Positions 34,881 through 44,816 of a DNA stretch of 64,000 bases are shown piece after piece (the stretch's first letter is position 1; every line of letters begins with the position of its first letter). This stretch comes from Gillisia hiemivivida. Its GTDB lineage: Bacteria > Bacteroidota > Bacteroidia > Flavobacteriales > Flavobacteriaceae. The notes below the pieces were generated by a model, which saw only the letters and a list, made by a program, of their open reading frames with translations, was not told the DNA's origin and searched no databases. The position numbers and the translations under genes are program-made. The stretch lies in contig NZ_VORY01000003.1 of the NCBI RefSeq assembly GCF_007997295.1, positions 62,001 to 126,000 of the forward strand. Direction: 5' to 3'.

Positions 34881-37418
34881 ATGGCAAAGAATTTAGTGAT
34901 TGTAGAGTCTCCGGCCAAAGCCAAAACCATCGAGAAATTTTTAGGGAAGGATTTTACTGTAATGTCCAGTTTTGGTCACATAGCAGATCTACCTACCAAA
35001 GAATTAGGAGTGGATACGGAAGGGGATTTTAAACCTAAATATATAGTATCTAAGGATAAGAAGGATGTTGTAAGTAAACTGAAGAAGCAGGCAAAAAATG
35101 CTGAAATGGTTTGGTTAGCGAGTGATGAAGACCGGGAGGGAGAAGCAATCGCATGGCATTTAGCAGAAGAGCTTAAACTAGATAAAAATAGAACTAAAAG
35201 AATAGTATTTCACGAGATCACCAAAACAGCTATCTTAAAAGCGATCGAAAACCCTCGTGATATTAATTACGATCTCGTAAATGCTCAGCAAGCAAGAAGA
35301 GTATTAGATAGATTGGTGGGATACGAACTTTCTCCTATATTATGGAGAAAAGTAAAAGGTGGGCTTTCTGCGGGAAGGGTGCAATCTGTCTCTGTGCGTC
35401 TTATTGTAGAGAGAGAGCGTGAGATCGAAGGTTTTACTGCGGAAGCTTCCTATAGAATAGATGCAGAATTTACTACGGAAGAAGGAAAGACCTTAAAAGC
35501 GAAATTGCCTCGTAATTTTGATACTAAGGAAGAAGCTGAAAAGTTTCTTTTAGAAAATCAGCAGGCTAATTTTAAGGTAGCAGATCTAACCACTAAGCCA
35601 GCTAAGAAATCTCCAGCACCTCCATTTACAACTTCAACGCTTCAGCAAGAAGCATCCAGAAAGTTATATTTTTCAGTAAGTAAAACCATGACTATGGCGC
35701 AACGTTTATACGAAGCGGGTCATATTACTTATATGAGAACAGATAGTGTGAACTTATCTGATGATGCCCGAAAAGGTGCAAAAGATGAAATTCTAAAGGC
35801 TTACGGGGAGAAATTCAGTAAAACTAGACAATTCAAAGGCAAATCTAAGGGAGCACAAGAAGCTCACGAAGCGATTAGACCTACACTTTTTGAAAATCAT
35901 ACGGTTAATGCAGATCGCGATCAAGAGCGTTTGTACGAATTGATCTGGAAAAGAGCCATCGCATCTCAAATGAGTGATGCTCAATTGGAGCGTACTAACG
36001 TTAAGATTGAAGCAGATAAACACGATAAAAATTTCACTGCAAATGGAGAAGTGTTGAAATTTGAAGGTTTCTTAAAAGTGTATTTAGAAGGAAGTGATGA
36101 TGAAGATGAAGAGCAAGAAGGAATGCTTCCGGCACTAAGAGTAAATGAAAAATTAGACAACAATTATATTACCGCTACAGAGCGTTTTACGAGACCTCCT
36201 TATAGATATACCGAAGCTTCTTTGGTAAAGAAATTAGAGGAATTGGGAATTGGAAGACCTTCTACCTATGCACCAACTATTTCTACAATCCAGAATCGTA
36301 ATTATGTAGAAAAAGGAACTGTAGATGGCATTGAGCGAAAATATGCGCAGTTAAGATTGAAAAATGATAAATTCAGTGAACAGGAATTAACTGAAAATAT
36401 TGGAAGTGATAAAGGGAAGTTAGTGCCTACCGCAGTTGGTCAGGTAGTAAACGACTTTTTAGTGATGCACTTTTCTAATATATTAGATTATAATTTTACA
36501 GCAAAAGTAGAGCAGAGTTTCGATGATATTGCAGAAGGAAATGAAGAATGGACGAAAATGTTGAGAGACTTTTATTCTGAATTTCATCCTCAAGTATTGG
36601 ATGTCGCAGCAAACGCAGATAGAGAAGTAGGGGAGCGAATTCTAGGAGAAGATCCTGAATCAGGAAAACCTGTGAGTGTGCGTTTAGGTAAATTTGGGCC
36701 GATGGTGCAAATTGGATCTGTAGAAGATGAAGAGAAACCAAGATTTGCGGGATTAACTCCAAATCAATCCTTGGGTTCTATTACCTATGAAGAGGCTATG
36801 GATCTTTTCAAACTTCCCAAAGAAATCGGGGTATGGGAAGGAGAACCAGTGGAGGTGAATAACGGAAGGTTTGGACCTTATGTAAAATATTCTGGAAAAT
36901 TCGTTTCTTTAGATAAGGGTGAAGATCCGATGAGTGTAGATATGGAACGCGCTTTAGAGCTTATTGAAGCTAAAGAAAAAGCAGATGCTCCTATATATTT
37001 TTACAACGAGCTTCCTGTGCAAAAAGGAGTTGGAAGATTTGGCCCCTTTTTGAAGTGGAATAATATCTTTATCAACGTTAATAAAAAATACGATTTTGAT
37101 AATTTAACCGATGCGAATATTGAAGAGCTTATCAAGGATAAGATCCAAAAGGAGATAGATAAAGTGCTTCATAACTGGGAAGATGAAGGGATTCGAGTTG
37201 AAAAAGCGCGATGGGGACGCTCTAATATTATCAAGGGAAAAACCAAGATCGAACTACCTAAAACTGTAGATGCAACTAAATTAACATTGGTTGAGGTGCA
37301 GGAAATAATAGAAAAGAACACTAAGAAAAAGCCTGCAAAAAAGAAAGCTGCTGCTAAGAAAAAGGCTCCAGCAAAGAAAACTGCCGCTAAAAAGAAACCA
37401 GCTCCAAAAAAGAAGTAA
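34881..37418 (+). CDS. topA: DNA topoisomerase I (type IA)
   Basis: The 845-residue enzyme relaxes negative supercoils. It starts with the Toprim domain (NLVIVESPAKAKTIEKFLG, SDEDREGEAIAWHLA) and has the catalytic Tyr284 in GHITYMRTDSVN. The C-terminal part has topoisomerase repeats instead of zinc fingers (LGKFGPMVQIG, NGRFGPYVKYS, VGRFGPFLKWN) and a roughly 35-residue Lys/Ala/Pro tail that likely binds DNA. The next gene starts 3 bp after its stop. Confidence 0.96.
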   Translation: MAKNLVIVESPAKAKTIEKFLGKDFTVMSSFGHIADLPTKELGVDTEGDFKPKYIVSKDKKDVVSKLKKQAKNAEMVWLASDEDREGEAIAWHLAEELKLDKNRTKRIVFHEITKTAILKAIENPRDINYDLVNAQQARRVLDRLVGYELSPILWRKVKGGLSAGRVQSVSVRLIVEREREIEGFTAEASYRIDAEFTTEEGKTLKAKLPRNFDTKEEAEKFLLENQQANFKVADLTTKPAKKSPAPPFTTSTLQQEASRKLYFSVSKTMTMAQRLYEAGHITYMRTDSVNLSDDARKGAKDEILKAYGEKFSKTRQFKGKSKGAQEAHEAIRPTLFENHTVNADRDQERLYELIWKRAIASQMSDAQLERTNVKIEADKHDKNFTANGEVLKFEGFLKVYLEGSDDEDEEQEGMLPALRVNEKLDNNYITATERFTRPPYRYTEASLVKKLEELGIGRPSTYAPTISTIQNRNYVEKGTVDGIERKYAQLRLKNDKFSEQELTENIGSDKGKLVPTAVGQVVNDFLVMHFSNILDYNFTAKVEQSFDDIAEGNEEWTKMLRDFYSEFHPQVLDVAANADREVGERILGEDPESGKPVSVRLGKFGPMVQIGSVEDEEKPRFAGLTPNQSLGSITYEEAMDLFKLPKEIGVWEGEPVEVNNGRFGPYVKYSGKFVSLDKGEDPMSVDMERALELIEAKEKADAPIYFYNELPVQKGVGRFGPFLKWNNIFINVNKKYDFDNLTDANIEELIKDKIQKEIDKVLHNWEDEGIRVEKARWGRSNIIKGKTKIELPKTVDATKLTLVEVQEIIEKNTKKKPAKKKAAAKKKAPAKKTAAKKKPAPKKK

Positions 37419-37421
37419 TTG

Positions 37422-38585
37422 ATGGATTTTGAATTTTTAAGACCTTTAGACCAGCAATTGTTTGAAGAAATTGTTACGGCAGAAGCACATAACTTGGGAA
37501 GCCAGTTGTTGGTTCATACCCAGTCCTCAGGAATTCCTGATCTTGAAAATGTACAAATAGCAATAGTTTCAGTAAATGAAAATAGATTGGTAGAGGGATA
37601 TGAAGATGAGTTTCTTAATTTCAATAAAATAAGAAGATCTTTTTATAGCCTTTTCCCAGGAAACTGGCATTTAAATATTGCAGATCTTGGTTCTATAGAA
37701 AAAGGGGAGACAGTAGAAGACACCTATTTTGCATTACAGTCTTTAGTAAAAGAGTTGCTTAAGAAAAATATTATTCCAGTAATACTAGGAGGAAGTCAAG
37801 ATCTAATTTATGCACAATACAGGGCGTACGATTTTGTAGAACAAATGGTGAATCTTGTTAATGTAGATTCAAGATTTGACCTTGGAGATGCAGAAAAGTC
37901 AATAAGCAACAAGTCCTATATTGGAAAGATAGTAGTAAATAAACCCTATAACTTATTTAATTATTCTAATGTTGGCTATCAAACATATTACAACTCTCAG
38001 GAGGAAATAGGTTTGATGGAACGTTTGTTTTTTGATGCTTTTAGATTGGGAGAGGTTTCAAATAATATAAGAATAGTCGAGCCAGTAATGAGAGATGCAA
38101 ACTTGGTTGGCATAGATCTTAATGCTGTAAATGCTTCTTCTATTAATAGTTCACCAAACAACTCTCCAAACGGATTTGATGGAAAGGAAATTTGTGCTCT
38201 AGCGCGTTATGCTGGGATAAGCGATAAAGTTTCTTCTTTTGGGATTTATGAATATACTTCCAATTATTCTGAAACTGGAAACATGTTAATAGCCCAGATG
38301 ATCTGGTATTTTATAGAAGGAGTAAATTATAGGTCTAATGAAAATACCCTATCTGCTAAAAAAGATTTTATTAAATATCAAGTGCCAATAGAAGAAGAAA
38401 TTTTAGTGTTTTTTAAAAGCCCTAGAACCGGAAGGTGGTGGATAGAAATACCTTTTATTTCAAATTCTAATACTAAATTGAAAAGGCACACGTTATTACC
38501 TTGCAACCATGAGGATTACTTAGAGGCTTGCAACCAAGTTATTCCGGAAAGATGGTATAAGACCAAAAGGAAGAACGAAGTTTAA
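37422..38585 (+). CDS. Arginase/formimidoylglutamase-fold protein with lost metal ligands
   Basis: The 387-residue protein has the ureohydrolase fold by order of motifs, but the di-manganese ligands are changed. The GGDHS motif reads GGSQD (Gln126 in place of His), DAHxD reads D149-S-R151-F-D153 (His to Arg), and DxDxxDP reads D232-L-N234-A-V-N237 (Asp to Asn). It is therefore probably a pseudoenzyme. I use ATG 37422; a TTG one codon earlier is possible. It sits 3 bp after topA and about 115 bp before gldK, a position conserved in flavobacteria, so a structural or regulatory role linked to gliding/T9SS is possible (inference). Confidence 0.8.
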   Translation: MDFEFLRPLDQQLFEEIVTAEAHNLGSQLLVHTQSSGIPDLENVQIAIVSVNENRLVEGYEDEFLNFNKIRRSFYSLFPGNWHLNIADLGSIEKGETVEDTYFALQSLVKELLKKNIIPVILGGSQDLIYAQYRAYDFVEQMVNLVNVDSRFDLGDAEKSISNKSYIGKIVVNKPYNLFNYSNVGYQTYYNSQEEIGLMERLFFDAFRLGEVSNNIRIVEPVMRDANLVGIDLNAVNASSINSSPNNSPNGFDGKEICALARYAGISDKVSSFGIYEYTSNYSETGNMLIAQMIWYFIEGVNYRSNENTLSAKKDFIKYQVPIEEEILVFFKSPRTGRWWIEIPFISNSNTKLKRHTLLPCNHEDYLEACNQVIPERWYKTKRKNEV

Positions 38586-38614
38586 AATTTTGTAAGCATA
38601 TTCATATATTACTG

Positions 38615-38622
38615 TATTTTTG
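38615..38622 (+). promoter_or_regulatory. Probable -7 box of the gldKLMN operon
   Basis: TATTTTTG fits TAnnTTTG and lies 77 bp before the gldK start; a TTTG at 38589-38592 is 22 bp upstream. This leaves a 5' leader of about 70 nt. Confidence 0.5.
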
Positions 38623-38699
38623 CAAAAAGTATTGTTTTTTAAAATTTATTTGGATAGGTTTACTACCTAAATCAAATATGTCATAACCAGAGAGATATT

Positions 38700-40064
38700 A
38701 TGAAGAAATTATTTTCGCTTATTGCTGTAATAACATTGCTTTATAGCTGTAACAGTGGTGATCGTGGGCAGCTTGTAGGTGCAGAAGGTAAGAGGTGGAA
38801 TCCGGAGAAGCCCTTTGGAATGACGCTAATACCAGGCGGAGCATTTATTATGGGAAAGGCAGATGATGATATTGCTGACGCGAAAAATGCGCCAACTAAA
38901 ACGGTTACAGTGCGTTCTTTTTATATGGATGAAACAGAGATCACTAATTCTGAATACAGACAATTCACTGATTGGGTGCGTGATTCTATTGTTAGAATGA
39001 ATCTTGCTATCGAAGCCGATTTTGAAGGGGCAACCGCAGGTCAAGAGGGTATCGGAGAGTTTGCATTCCTTGATTCTGACGAGGCAGACATGACGGTCTA
39101 TGAGAAATACATGTATGATAACTACACTCAATTTTCTGAAGATTATCAAGGAAGAAAACTGAATAAAGATATCGATATCATCTGGGATACTAGAGATTAT
39201 CCAGACGAAGCTTATGCTCGAGTAATGGATTCTATGTATATCCCTTTAGAAGAATCTTATAACGGTCAAAGAACCATAGACGTTAAAAAGTTGAAATTCA
39301 AGTACCGTTGGATGGATATACAGAAAGCGGCAAGAGCAAAAACTCAAAAGAGAAGTGACTTTATAGTTACTGAAGAGATAAATGTTTATCCAGACACCAC
39401 GGTTTGGATTAAAGATTTCAATTACTCTTATAATGAACCAATGCATAATGATTATTATTGGCATACTGCCTTTGATGATTATCCTGTAGTGGGTGTTAGC
39501 TGGAAACAAGCTAAAGCTTTTACTCAATGGAGAACATTGTACCATAATGCTTTCAGAAAATCTAAGGGAGATCACGATGTTCCTTTTTATAGGTTACCTA
39601 CTGAAGCAGAATGGGAATATGCTGCTAGAGGTGGTTTACAATCTGCAACCTTCCCTTGGGGTGGGCCGTATGCTAAGAATGACAGAGGTTGTTTCATGGC
39701 AAACTTTAAACCTCTAAGAGGAGATTATGCTGCAGATCAAGCTTTGTATACTGTAGAGGCAAAATCGTATGAGCCAAATGATTATAATTTATATAACATG
39801 GCAGGAAACGTTTCAGAATGGGTGAACTCTTCATACGATCCAGCGGCTTATGAATATATGTCTTCTATGAACCCTACCGTTAATGATGAAAATGATATGC
39901 GAAAGGTAGTGAGAGGTGGTTCCTGGAAGGATGTTGCTTATTTCTTACAGGTAAGTACAAGAGATTACGAATACTCGGATACAGCAAGAAGTTATATTGG
40001 TTTTAGAACAGTTCAAGATTATCTTGGAACAGATGTTACTCTAAACCAATCTCCAAGAAATTAA
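38700..40064 (+). CDS. gldK: Gliding motility/T9SS lipoprotein GldK
   Basis: The 454-residue lipoprotein (lipobox C17, ITLLYSC) has a formylglycine-generating-enzyme-like (SUMF1) fold: GMTLIPGGAFIMG at the start, YRLPTEAEWEYAARGG, and VRGGSWKD near the end. GldK (PorK in Porphyromonas) forms with GldN the periplasmic ring under the outer membrane. It has lost oxidase function in the family. First gene of gldKLMN. Confidence 0.95.
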   Translation: MKKLFSLIAVITLLYSCNSGDRGQLVGAEGKRWNPEKPFGMTLIPGGAFIMGKADDDIADAKNAPTKTVTVRSFYMDETEITNSEYRQFTDWVRDSIVRMNLAIEADFEGATAGQEGIGEFAFLDSDEADMTVYEKYMYDNYTQFSEDYQGRKLNKDIDIIWDTRDYPDEAYARVMDSMYIPLEESYNGQRTIDVKKLKFKYRWMDIQKAARAKTQKRSDFIVTEEINVYPDTTVWIKDFNYSYNEPMHNDYYWHTAFDDYPVVGVSWKQAKAFTQWRTLYHNAFRKSKGDHDVPFYRLPTEAEWEYAARGGLQSATFPWGGPYAKNDRGCFMANFKPLRGDYAADQALYTVEAKSYEPNDYNLYNMAGNVSEWVNSSYDPAAYEYMSSMNPTVNDENDMRKVVRGGSWKDVAYFLQVSTRDYEYSDTARSYIGFRTVQDYLGTDVTLNQSPRN

Positions 40065-40121
40065 AATAATTAACAAGAACCCAAATTAATAATAACCCAC
40101 AAGAAATAATCATTTAATATC

Positions 40122-40772
40122 ATGGCAAATTCAAGAAACGTAAAGAAGATAACAAATATGGTGTACGGTTTAGGTGCATCTGTAGTAATTTTGGGAGCTT
40201 TATTTAAAATTATGCACTGGCCTTTTGGTAATGAATTTTTAATTGCTGGTTTAGTAACAGAAGCATTGGTATTTGCTTATTCTGCTTTTGAACCCGTAGA
40301 TGATGATCTTGACTGGGCGTTAGTATACCCAGAATTAAATGGAGGTTCTGCGGCTGCAAGACATAATGCTTTAATTGAAGAAGATAAAGAAACTGAAGCA
40401 TCTCTATCTAAGAAGTTAGATGTAATGCTGAAGGAAGCTAAAATAGATGCTAATTTAATGGAAAGCCTTGGAACAAGTATCCGTAATTTTGAAGGAGCTG
40501 CAAAAGGGATTGCTCCAACAGTAGATTCTATGGTTTCTCAAAGAAAATATTCAGAAGAATTAAGTGTAGCTGCTGCCCAAATGGAAACATTGAATAACCT
40601 ATATAAAGTTCAAGTAGAGTCTTCAGCTAGACAATCAGAGATAAACGAAGAAGTTGCTGAAAACGCAAGTAAATTAAAAGATCAGATGAGTTCAATGGCT
40701 GCTAACCTTTCATCATTAAATGGAGTTTATGGTGGTATGCTTACTGCAATGAATGTGAACGTAAAAGCATAA
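40122..40772 (+). CDS. gldL: Gliding motility/T9SS inner-membrane motor protein GldL
   Basis: The 216-residue protein has two N-terminal membrane helices (about 13-30 and 35-53), the first ending in the characteristic KIMHWPFGNEF turn, then a long cytoplasmic helical domain. GldL forms a pentamer around two GldM helices and uses proton motive force to drive secretion and gliding. A conserved Glu inside helix 2 (TEALVFAYSAFEP) fits the proton path described for the family. Confidence 0.95.
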   Translation: MANSRNVKKITNMVYGLGASVVILGALFKIMHWPFGNEFLIAGLVTEALVFAYSAFEPVDDDLDWALVYPELNGGSAAARHNALIEEDKETEASLSKKLDVMLKEAKIDANLMESLGTSIRNFEGAAKGIAPTVDSMVSQRKYSEELSVAAAQMETLNNLYKVQVESSARQSEINEEVAENASKLKDQMSSMAANLSSLNGVYGGMLTAMNVNVKA

Positions 40773-40826
40773 TTATTTAGTTGTAACGACTAGAAGAGAT
40801 CTAATAAAAAACTAAACTAATTATAC

Positions 40827-42368
40827 ATGGCGTCTGGAAAACAATCACCAAGACAGAAGATGATTAACCTAATGTACTTGGTTTTCATTGCAATGTTGGC
40901 TTTAAATATGTCTAAAGAGGTACTTACCGCTTTTGGACTAATGAATGAAAAATTAACAGAATCTAATGCTACAACTGCACAACGGAATAATGCGTTTTTG
41001 GCAGGTTTAGAGGAAAAAGTAAGTGAGCAGCCTGAAAAATATACCATTTTGAAAGAGAAAGCGGATAAAATTGATGTTTTATCTGAAGATTTCAATTCGT
41101 ATTTAGAAAACTTGAAAACTGAGATATTATCAGATGTTGATGATAAGCAACAATATGAGGAAATGGATAAGTCCAATAAATTGGATGGTTTGTTTTTTCA
41201 AAGCGGAAGAGTTAGCCCGAAAGGACAAGAATTTTTAGATAAAATGAGTGGTTACAAAAATGGAGTTGTATCTATTATTGGTGACGAAAAAGGATTTGAA
41301 AAAATAGTACAGAATGTCCAAGCAGAATTTTCAACTGAATCTGTTAAGGTAGATGGTGCAAATGTAGAGTGGTTAAAATACCGTTATGAAGGTTTTCCTT
41401 TAGTAGCTTCGGTAACTCAGCTAACCCAAACTCAAGCAGATATTAAATCTACTGAAAGTGAAATTCTTTCTGCAATGTTATCTGGACAATTACAAAGTGA
41501 AGTTTCATTAACAAACTATGAAGCTATTGTTGTTCCCTCTAAAACAGCATTCTTTAGTGGTGAAAACTTCAAAGGGAAAGTAGTTTTAGGAAGAGTAGAT
41601 AAGACACTTAAATTTGACAATGTTATTGTTAATGGTAAGAAAATTGAAAGCTCTCAAGCAGGGCAGGTAGTTTTAGACTTTCCGGCTGGTAATGTTGGAG
41701 AGCAAGAGATTAGAGGAGAAATTCAATTTAAAGAAGGGGATTCTATAGTTAAAATTCCAATTACTAGTTCTTATGCGGTAATACCAAAACCCAATTCGGC
41801 AGTAATTTCTGCAGATAAAATGAATGTAGTATATCGTGGGGTTCAAAACCCAATGACTATCTCTATTCCTGGTGTAGCTAGTGTTACTGCAAATGCTCCA
41901 GGGTTAAGATCGACAAGTGGTGCGGGGAATTATATGATGGATGTTACAACACTTCAAGCAAGAGAAGTTACAATTAGCGTAAGTGGAAAACTACCTGGAG
42001 GAGAAACTGTTTCAGACAAAAAAAGTTTTAGAGTAAAAGATATTCCTAGACCGGTTGGAACTATTCGTGGGGAAGATGGTGCTGTAAAAATGCAACGTAG
42101 CAGTTTAGAGATCTCTGAAGTTGGTGCAACATTGCCTGATTTCGATTTTGAGATAGGTTTACGTGTTACAGGTTTTAGTTTTAGTGTTTCTGGTCAACCT
42201 ACTATTAGAGTAAATGGTGCTAGGTTGGATGCTGCAGCTAAAGCGGCGTTAAGACGCGCAGGAAGAGGAGAGACCGTACAAATATTCGATATTGAAGCTA
42301 CATTAGCTACCAATAGTGGATATAAACTTAAGAAAGTGTCTCCGGTATTTGTGGAGTTAACAAATTAA
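40827..42368 (+). CDS. gldM: Gliding motility/T9SS motor protein GldM
   Basis: The 513-residue protein starts ASGKQSPRQKMINLMYLVFI, a single membrane helix (about 11-30) followed by a large periplasmic part of four domains (D1-D4). GldM dimers pass through the GldL ring and span the periplasm to transmit rotation to the GldK/GldN ring. Length and start match the family. Confidence 0.96.
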   Translation: MASGKQSPRQKMINLMYLVFIAMLALNMSKEVLTAFGLMNEKLTESNATTAQRNNAFLAGLEEKVSEQPEKYTILKEKADKIDVLSEDFNSYLENLKTEILSDVDDKQQYEEMDKSNKLDGLFFQSGRVSPKGQEFLDKMSGYKNGVVSIIGDEKGFEKIVQNVQAEFSTESVKVDGANVEWLKYRYEGFPLVASVTQLTQTQADIKSTESEILSAMLSGQLQSEVSLTNYEAIVVPSKTAFFSGENFKGKVVLGRVDKTLKFDNVIVNGKKIESSQAGQVVLDFPAGNVGEQEIRGEIQFKEGDSIVKIPITSSYAVIPKPNSAVISADKMNVVYRGVQNPMTISIPGVASVTANAPGLRSTSGAGNYMMDVTTLQAREVTISVSGKLPGGETVSDKKSFRVKDIPRPVGTIRGEDGAVKMQRSSLEISEVGATLPDFDFEIGLRVTGFSFSVSGQPTIRVNGARLDAAAKAALRRAGRGETVQIFDIEATLATNSGYKLKKVSPVFVELTN

Positions 42369-42381
42369 TAAATTCATTATA

Positions 42382-43275
42382 ATGAAGTGGAATCAGATTT
42401 TGATTGGTGTATTTGGATTGCTTATTACCGGATCGGTAATGGGACAGGCAAATATGTTAAATGCGACTTCTCCAGACCAGATTGGACAGTTATCTGAGGG
42501 GGAGAAAGCTGTGAAGAAAGAAAGCAAGCCATTGCCTTATGGTTTTGTAGATGACAGAGATGTCTTATGGTCTAAAAACACATGGGAGATCATAGATCTA
42601 GATGAACGCGTAAATTTCCCAATGTATTACCCTATAGATACCAATAACATTGGTTCTAATAGAAGATCACTTTATGATGTTCTTATGACGGGGATCAAAT
42701 CTGGAAAAATCAAGAATATCTATGCAGATTCCTACTTCAATGAAAAGAGAACTTTAAGCGATATTAGTGCTGCTATCTCTAAAATTGATACTACAGACCT
42801 TGGGGTTGAGCAGTACAATGCAGGAGAAGAAATAGATCAGCAATTTATTGATAGAAGAGATATTACTTCTGCAGACATTGCAGAATATCATATTCGTGGA
42901 ATGTGGTATTTTGACAAACGTATGGCAGAATTGAAATACAGAATATTAGGAATCGCTCCAGTAGCTCCAGATGTTAATTTTATTGATGAAGAAGTTCCTG
43001 CCCTAGTTGAGTTATTTTGGGTATGGTTCCCGGATGCGCGAGAAGTGTTATTTGATAATAATGCTTTTAATGGAAGCAACACGGCACAATCTATAACTTT
43101 TGATCATTTACTGAATGCAAGAAGATTCAGTGCAGTGATCTATAAAGAAGATAACGTGCAAGGAGATCGTGAGGTAGATGAGTATATTGCAGAGAATGCA
43201 TTTATGCAGCTATTGGAATCTCAAAGGATCAAGGAGCAAATTCGAAATTTCGAACAAGATATGTGGAACTACTAA
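42382..43275 (+). CDS. gldN: Gliding motility/T9SS protein GldN
   Basis: The 297-residue periplasmic protein has a signal peptide (about 1-22) and family segments DDRDVLWSKNTWEIIDL, NFPMYYPID, and EYHIRGMWYFDKRMAELKYR. With GldK it builds the ring of the secretion machine. It starts 13 bp after gldM and is followed by a terminator. Confidence 0.95.
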   Translation: MKWNQILIGVFGLLITGSVMGQANMLNATSPDQIGQLSEGEKAVKKESKPLPYGFVDDRDVLWSKNTWEIIDLDERVNFPMYYPIDTNNIGSNRRSLYDVLMTGIKSGKIKNIYADSYFNEKRTLSDISAAISKIDTTDLGVEQYNAGEEIDQQFIDRRDITSADIAEYHIRGMWYFDKRMAELKYRILGIAPVAPDVNFIDEEVPALVELFWVWFPDAREVLFDNNAFNGSNTAQSITFDHLLNARRFSAVIYKEDNVQGDREVDEYIAENAFMQLLESQRIKEQIRNFEQDMWNY

Positions 43276-43299
43276 GTTTCAAATTTTAAATAGATTAAG

Positions 43300-43325
43300 C
43301 GCTCCGGAATTTCCGGGGCGTTTTT
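43300..43325 (+). terminator. Terminator of the gldKLMN operon
   Basis: CGCTCCGGA-att-TCCGGGGCG (one G-U pair) is followed by five T and lies 25 bp past the gldN stop. The following gene starts 12 bp later and needs its own promoter or read-through. Confidence 0.85.
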
Positions 43326-43337
43326 CAATTATACGCT

Positions 43338-44399
43338 ATGTTGGATTATATTATTGTGGGTTCCGGATTAAGCGGAATTGCCGTTGCTGAAAAGTTGCTT
43401 TCTAAGGACAAAAAGATTCTGGTATATGATGATAACTCCCAATCTTCCTCTACAGTTGCCGGAGGCATATACAATCCAGTGATATTAAAAAGATTTACAT
43501 TGGCCTGGAATGCTAATGAACAATTAGATACCGCTCTTTCATTTTATAGATCGTTAGAGAGAAAATTAGAGATAAGCCTAATCCATCCATTACCAATTTA
43601 TAGAAGATTTCATTCTATAGAAGAACAGAACAATTGGTTTTCTGCAATGGATAAACCTTATTTGAGTAGATTTTTAGATGAAAAGTTAGTCTCAACTATA
43701 AATCCACATATTCCCTCATCATTTTATTTTGGTCATGTTAGAGAAACCGGCGTTGTAAATACAGAACTCCTACTTGAAAAATATCGGGCTTATTTAACGG
43801 AGATAAATTCATTTCAGCAAGAAACCTTCGATTTTGATCAATTTGAAGTAAATGAGGATCACTGCATTTATAAAAATAGGAGAGCTAAAATGATCATCTT
43901 TTGTGATGGCTTCGGATTAAAAACAAATCCATATTTCAATTACTTGCCTTTAAATGGAAATAAAGGGGAATATTTAATTATTAAAGCTCAAGATTTAAAA
44001 CTGGAAGTTGCAGTAAAATCTTCGGTATTTATTATTCCGCTTGGAGAAGATCTTTATAAGGTTGGCGCAACTTATAATAATTGGGATAAAACAAAAGAAC
44101 CGACTCTGGAAGGAAAAAACTACTTGTTGGAAAAATTAAACGGATTCTTAAATTGTGATTTTGAGATTGTAGATCAAGTTGCCGGAATTCGACCTGCAGC
44201 TAAGGATAGAAAGCCGCTCGTAGGGAAACATCCCAAACATGGAAATATGTATTGCTGCAATGGCTTTGGAAGTCGAGGAGTGTTAATAGGGCCTACAGTA
44301 GCTTCAGAATTGATTAACTACATAGAAGATTCAGTAGCACTTTCCGAAGAAATAGATATAAATAGATTTGCTAAATTATATCAGGCAGCGTCGTCATAA
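43338..44399 (+). CDS. FAD-dependent oxidoreductase (DAO family)
   Basis: The 353-residue flavoprotein starts with a dinucleotide-binding fold (MLDYIIVGSGLSGIAVAEKL) and has VAGGIYNPVILKRF (FAD contact) and a C-terminal GIRPAAKDRKPLVGKHPKHG region with the family Arg. It resembles D-amino-acid oxidase/glycine oxidase relatives; the substrate is unknown. Its 3' end overlaps the convergent DUF983 gene by 19 bp. Confidence 0.83.
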   Translation: MLDYIIVGSGLSGIAVAEKLLSKDKKILVYDDNSQSSSTVAGGIYNPVILKRFTLAWNANEQLDTALSFYRSLERKLEISLIHPLPIYRRFHSIEEQNNWFSAMDKPYLSRFLDEKLVSTINPHIPSSFYFGHVRETGVVNTELLLEKYRAYLTEINSFQQETFDFDQFEVNEDHCIYKNRRAKMIIFCDGFGLKTNPYFNYLPLNGNKGEYLIIKAQDLKLEVAVKSSVFIIPLGEDLYKVGATYNNWDKTKEPTLEGKNYLLEKLNGFLNCDFEIVDQVAGIRPAAKDRKPLVGKHPKHGNMYCCNGFGSRGVLIGPTVASELINYIEDSVALSEEIDINRFAKLYQAASS

Positions 44400-44758
44400 C
44401 TTAGAAACATATTTATCCAGATATTTCTGGATAATCTAAGAATTATTGGCATTAATACAATCAAGCTTATTGTAATAGTAATAAAGGTGGTCATCAGTCC
44501 GCCGCCAAGAAAAACATAAGAGATTATAAAAGCGGCAACAGATACTGCAACTCCTAAAGCATAGCTTACATACATAGCTCCAAAGAAAAAAGAAGGTTCT
44601 ATTTTATATTTTGTTCCGCAATTGGAACATCTTTCGTGCATTTTTAAAATATTTTGCAGCCTATATGGGTTGGAATCCATGTACATACTTTCCTCATGAC
44701 ACACCGGACAAGTCCCTGTTAGTATACTATATGATTTTGAGCCCTTTAAGAATTGCAT
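44381..44758 (-). CDS. DUF983 membrane protein with zinc-ribbon-like N terminus
   Basis: The 125-residue protein has two CxxC-type pairs (CPVCHEE and CSNCGTKY) in its first 50 residues, then two membrane helices (about 60-80 and 85-108). This is the DUF983 layout; the function is not known. Convergent with the FAD oxidoreductase, overlapping its 3' end. Confidence 0.85.
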   Translation of the reverse strand: MQFLKGSKSYSILTGTCPVCHEESMYMDSNPYRLQNILKMHERCSNCGTKYKIEPSFFFGAMYVSYALGVAVSVAAFIISYVFLGGGLMTTFITITISLIVLMPIILRLSRNIWINMFLSYDDAA

Positions 44759-44816
44759 TTCTATTTTTTTAGTAATGCAAAAATAGGCATCTTTGCAAAA
44801 AATTTAGAATAATATA

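Noticed and set aside
38700-40064. Active formylglycine-generating enzyme (SUMF1 fold)
   Set aside because: Context with gldLMN and the lipobox identify GldK, which uses the fold structurally; no sulfatase gene is near.
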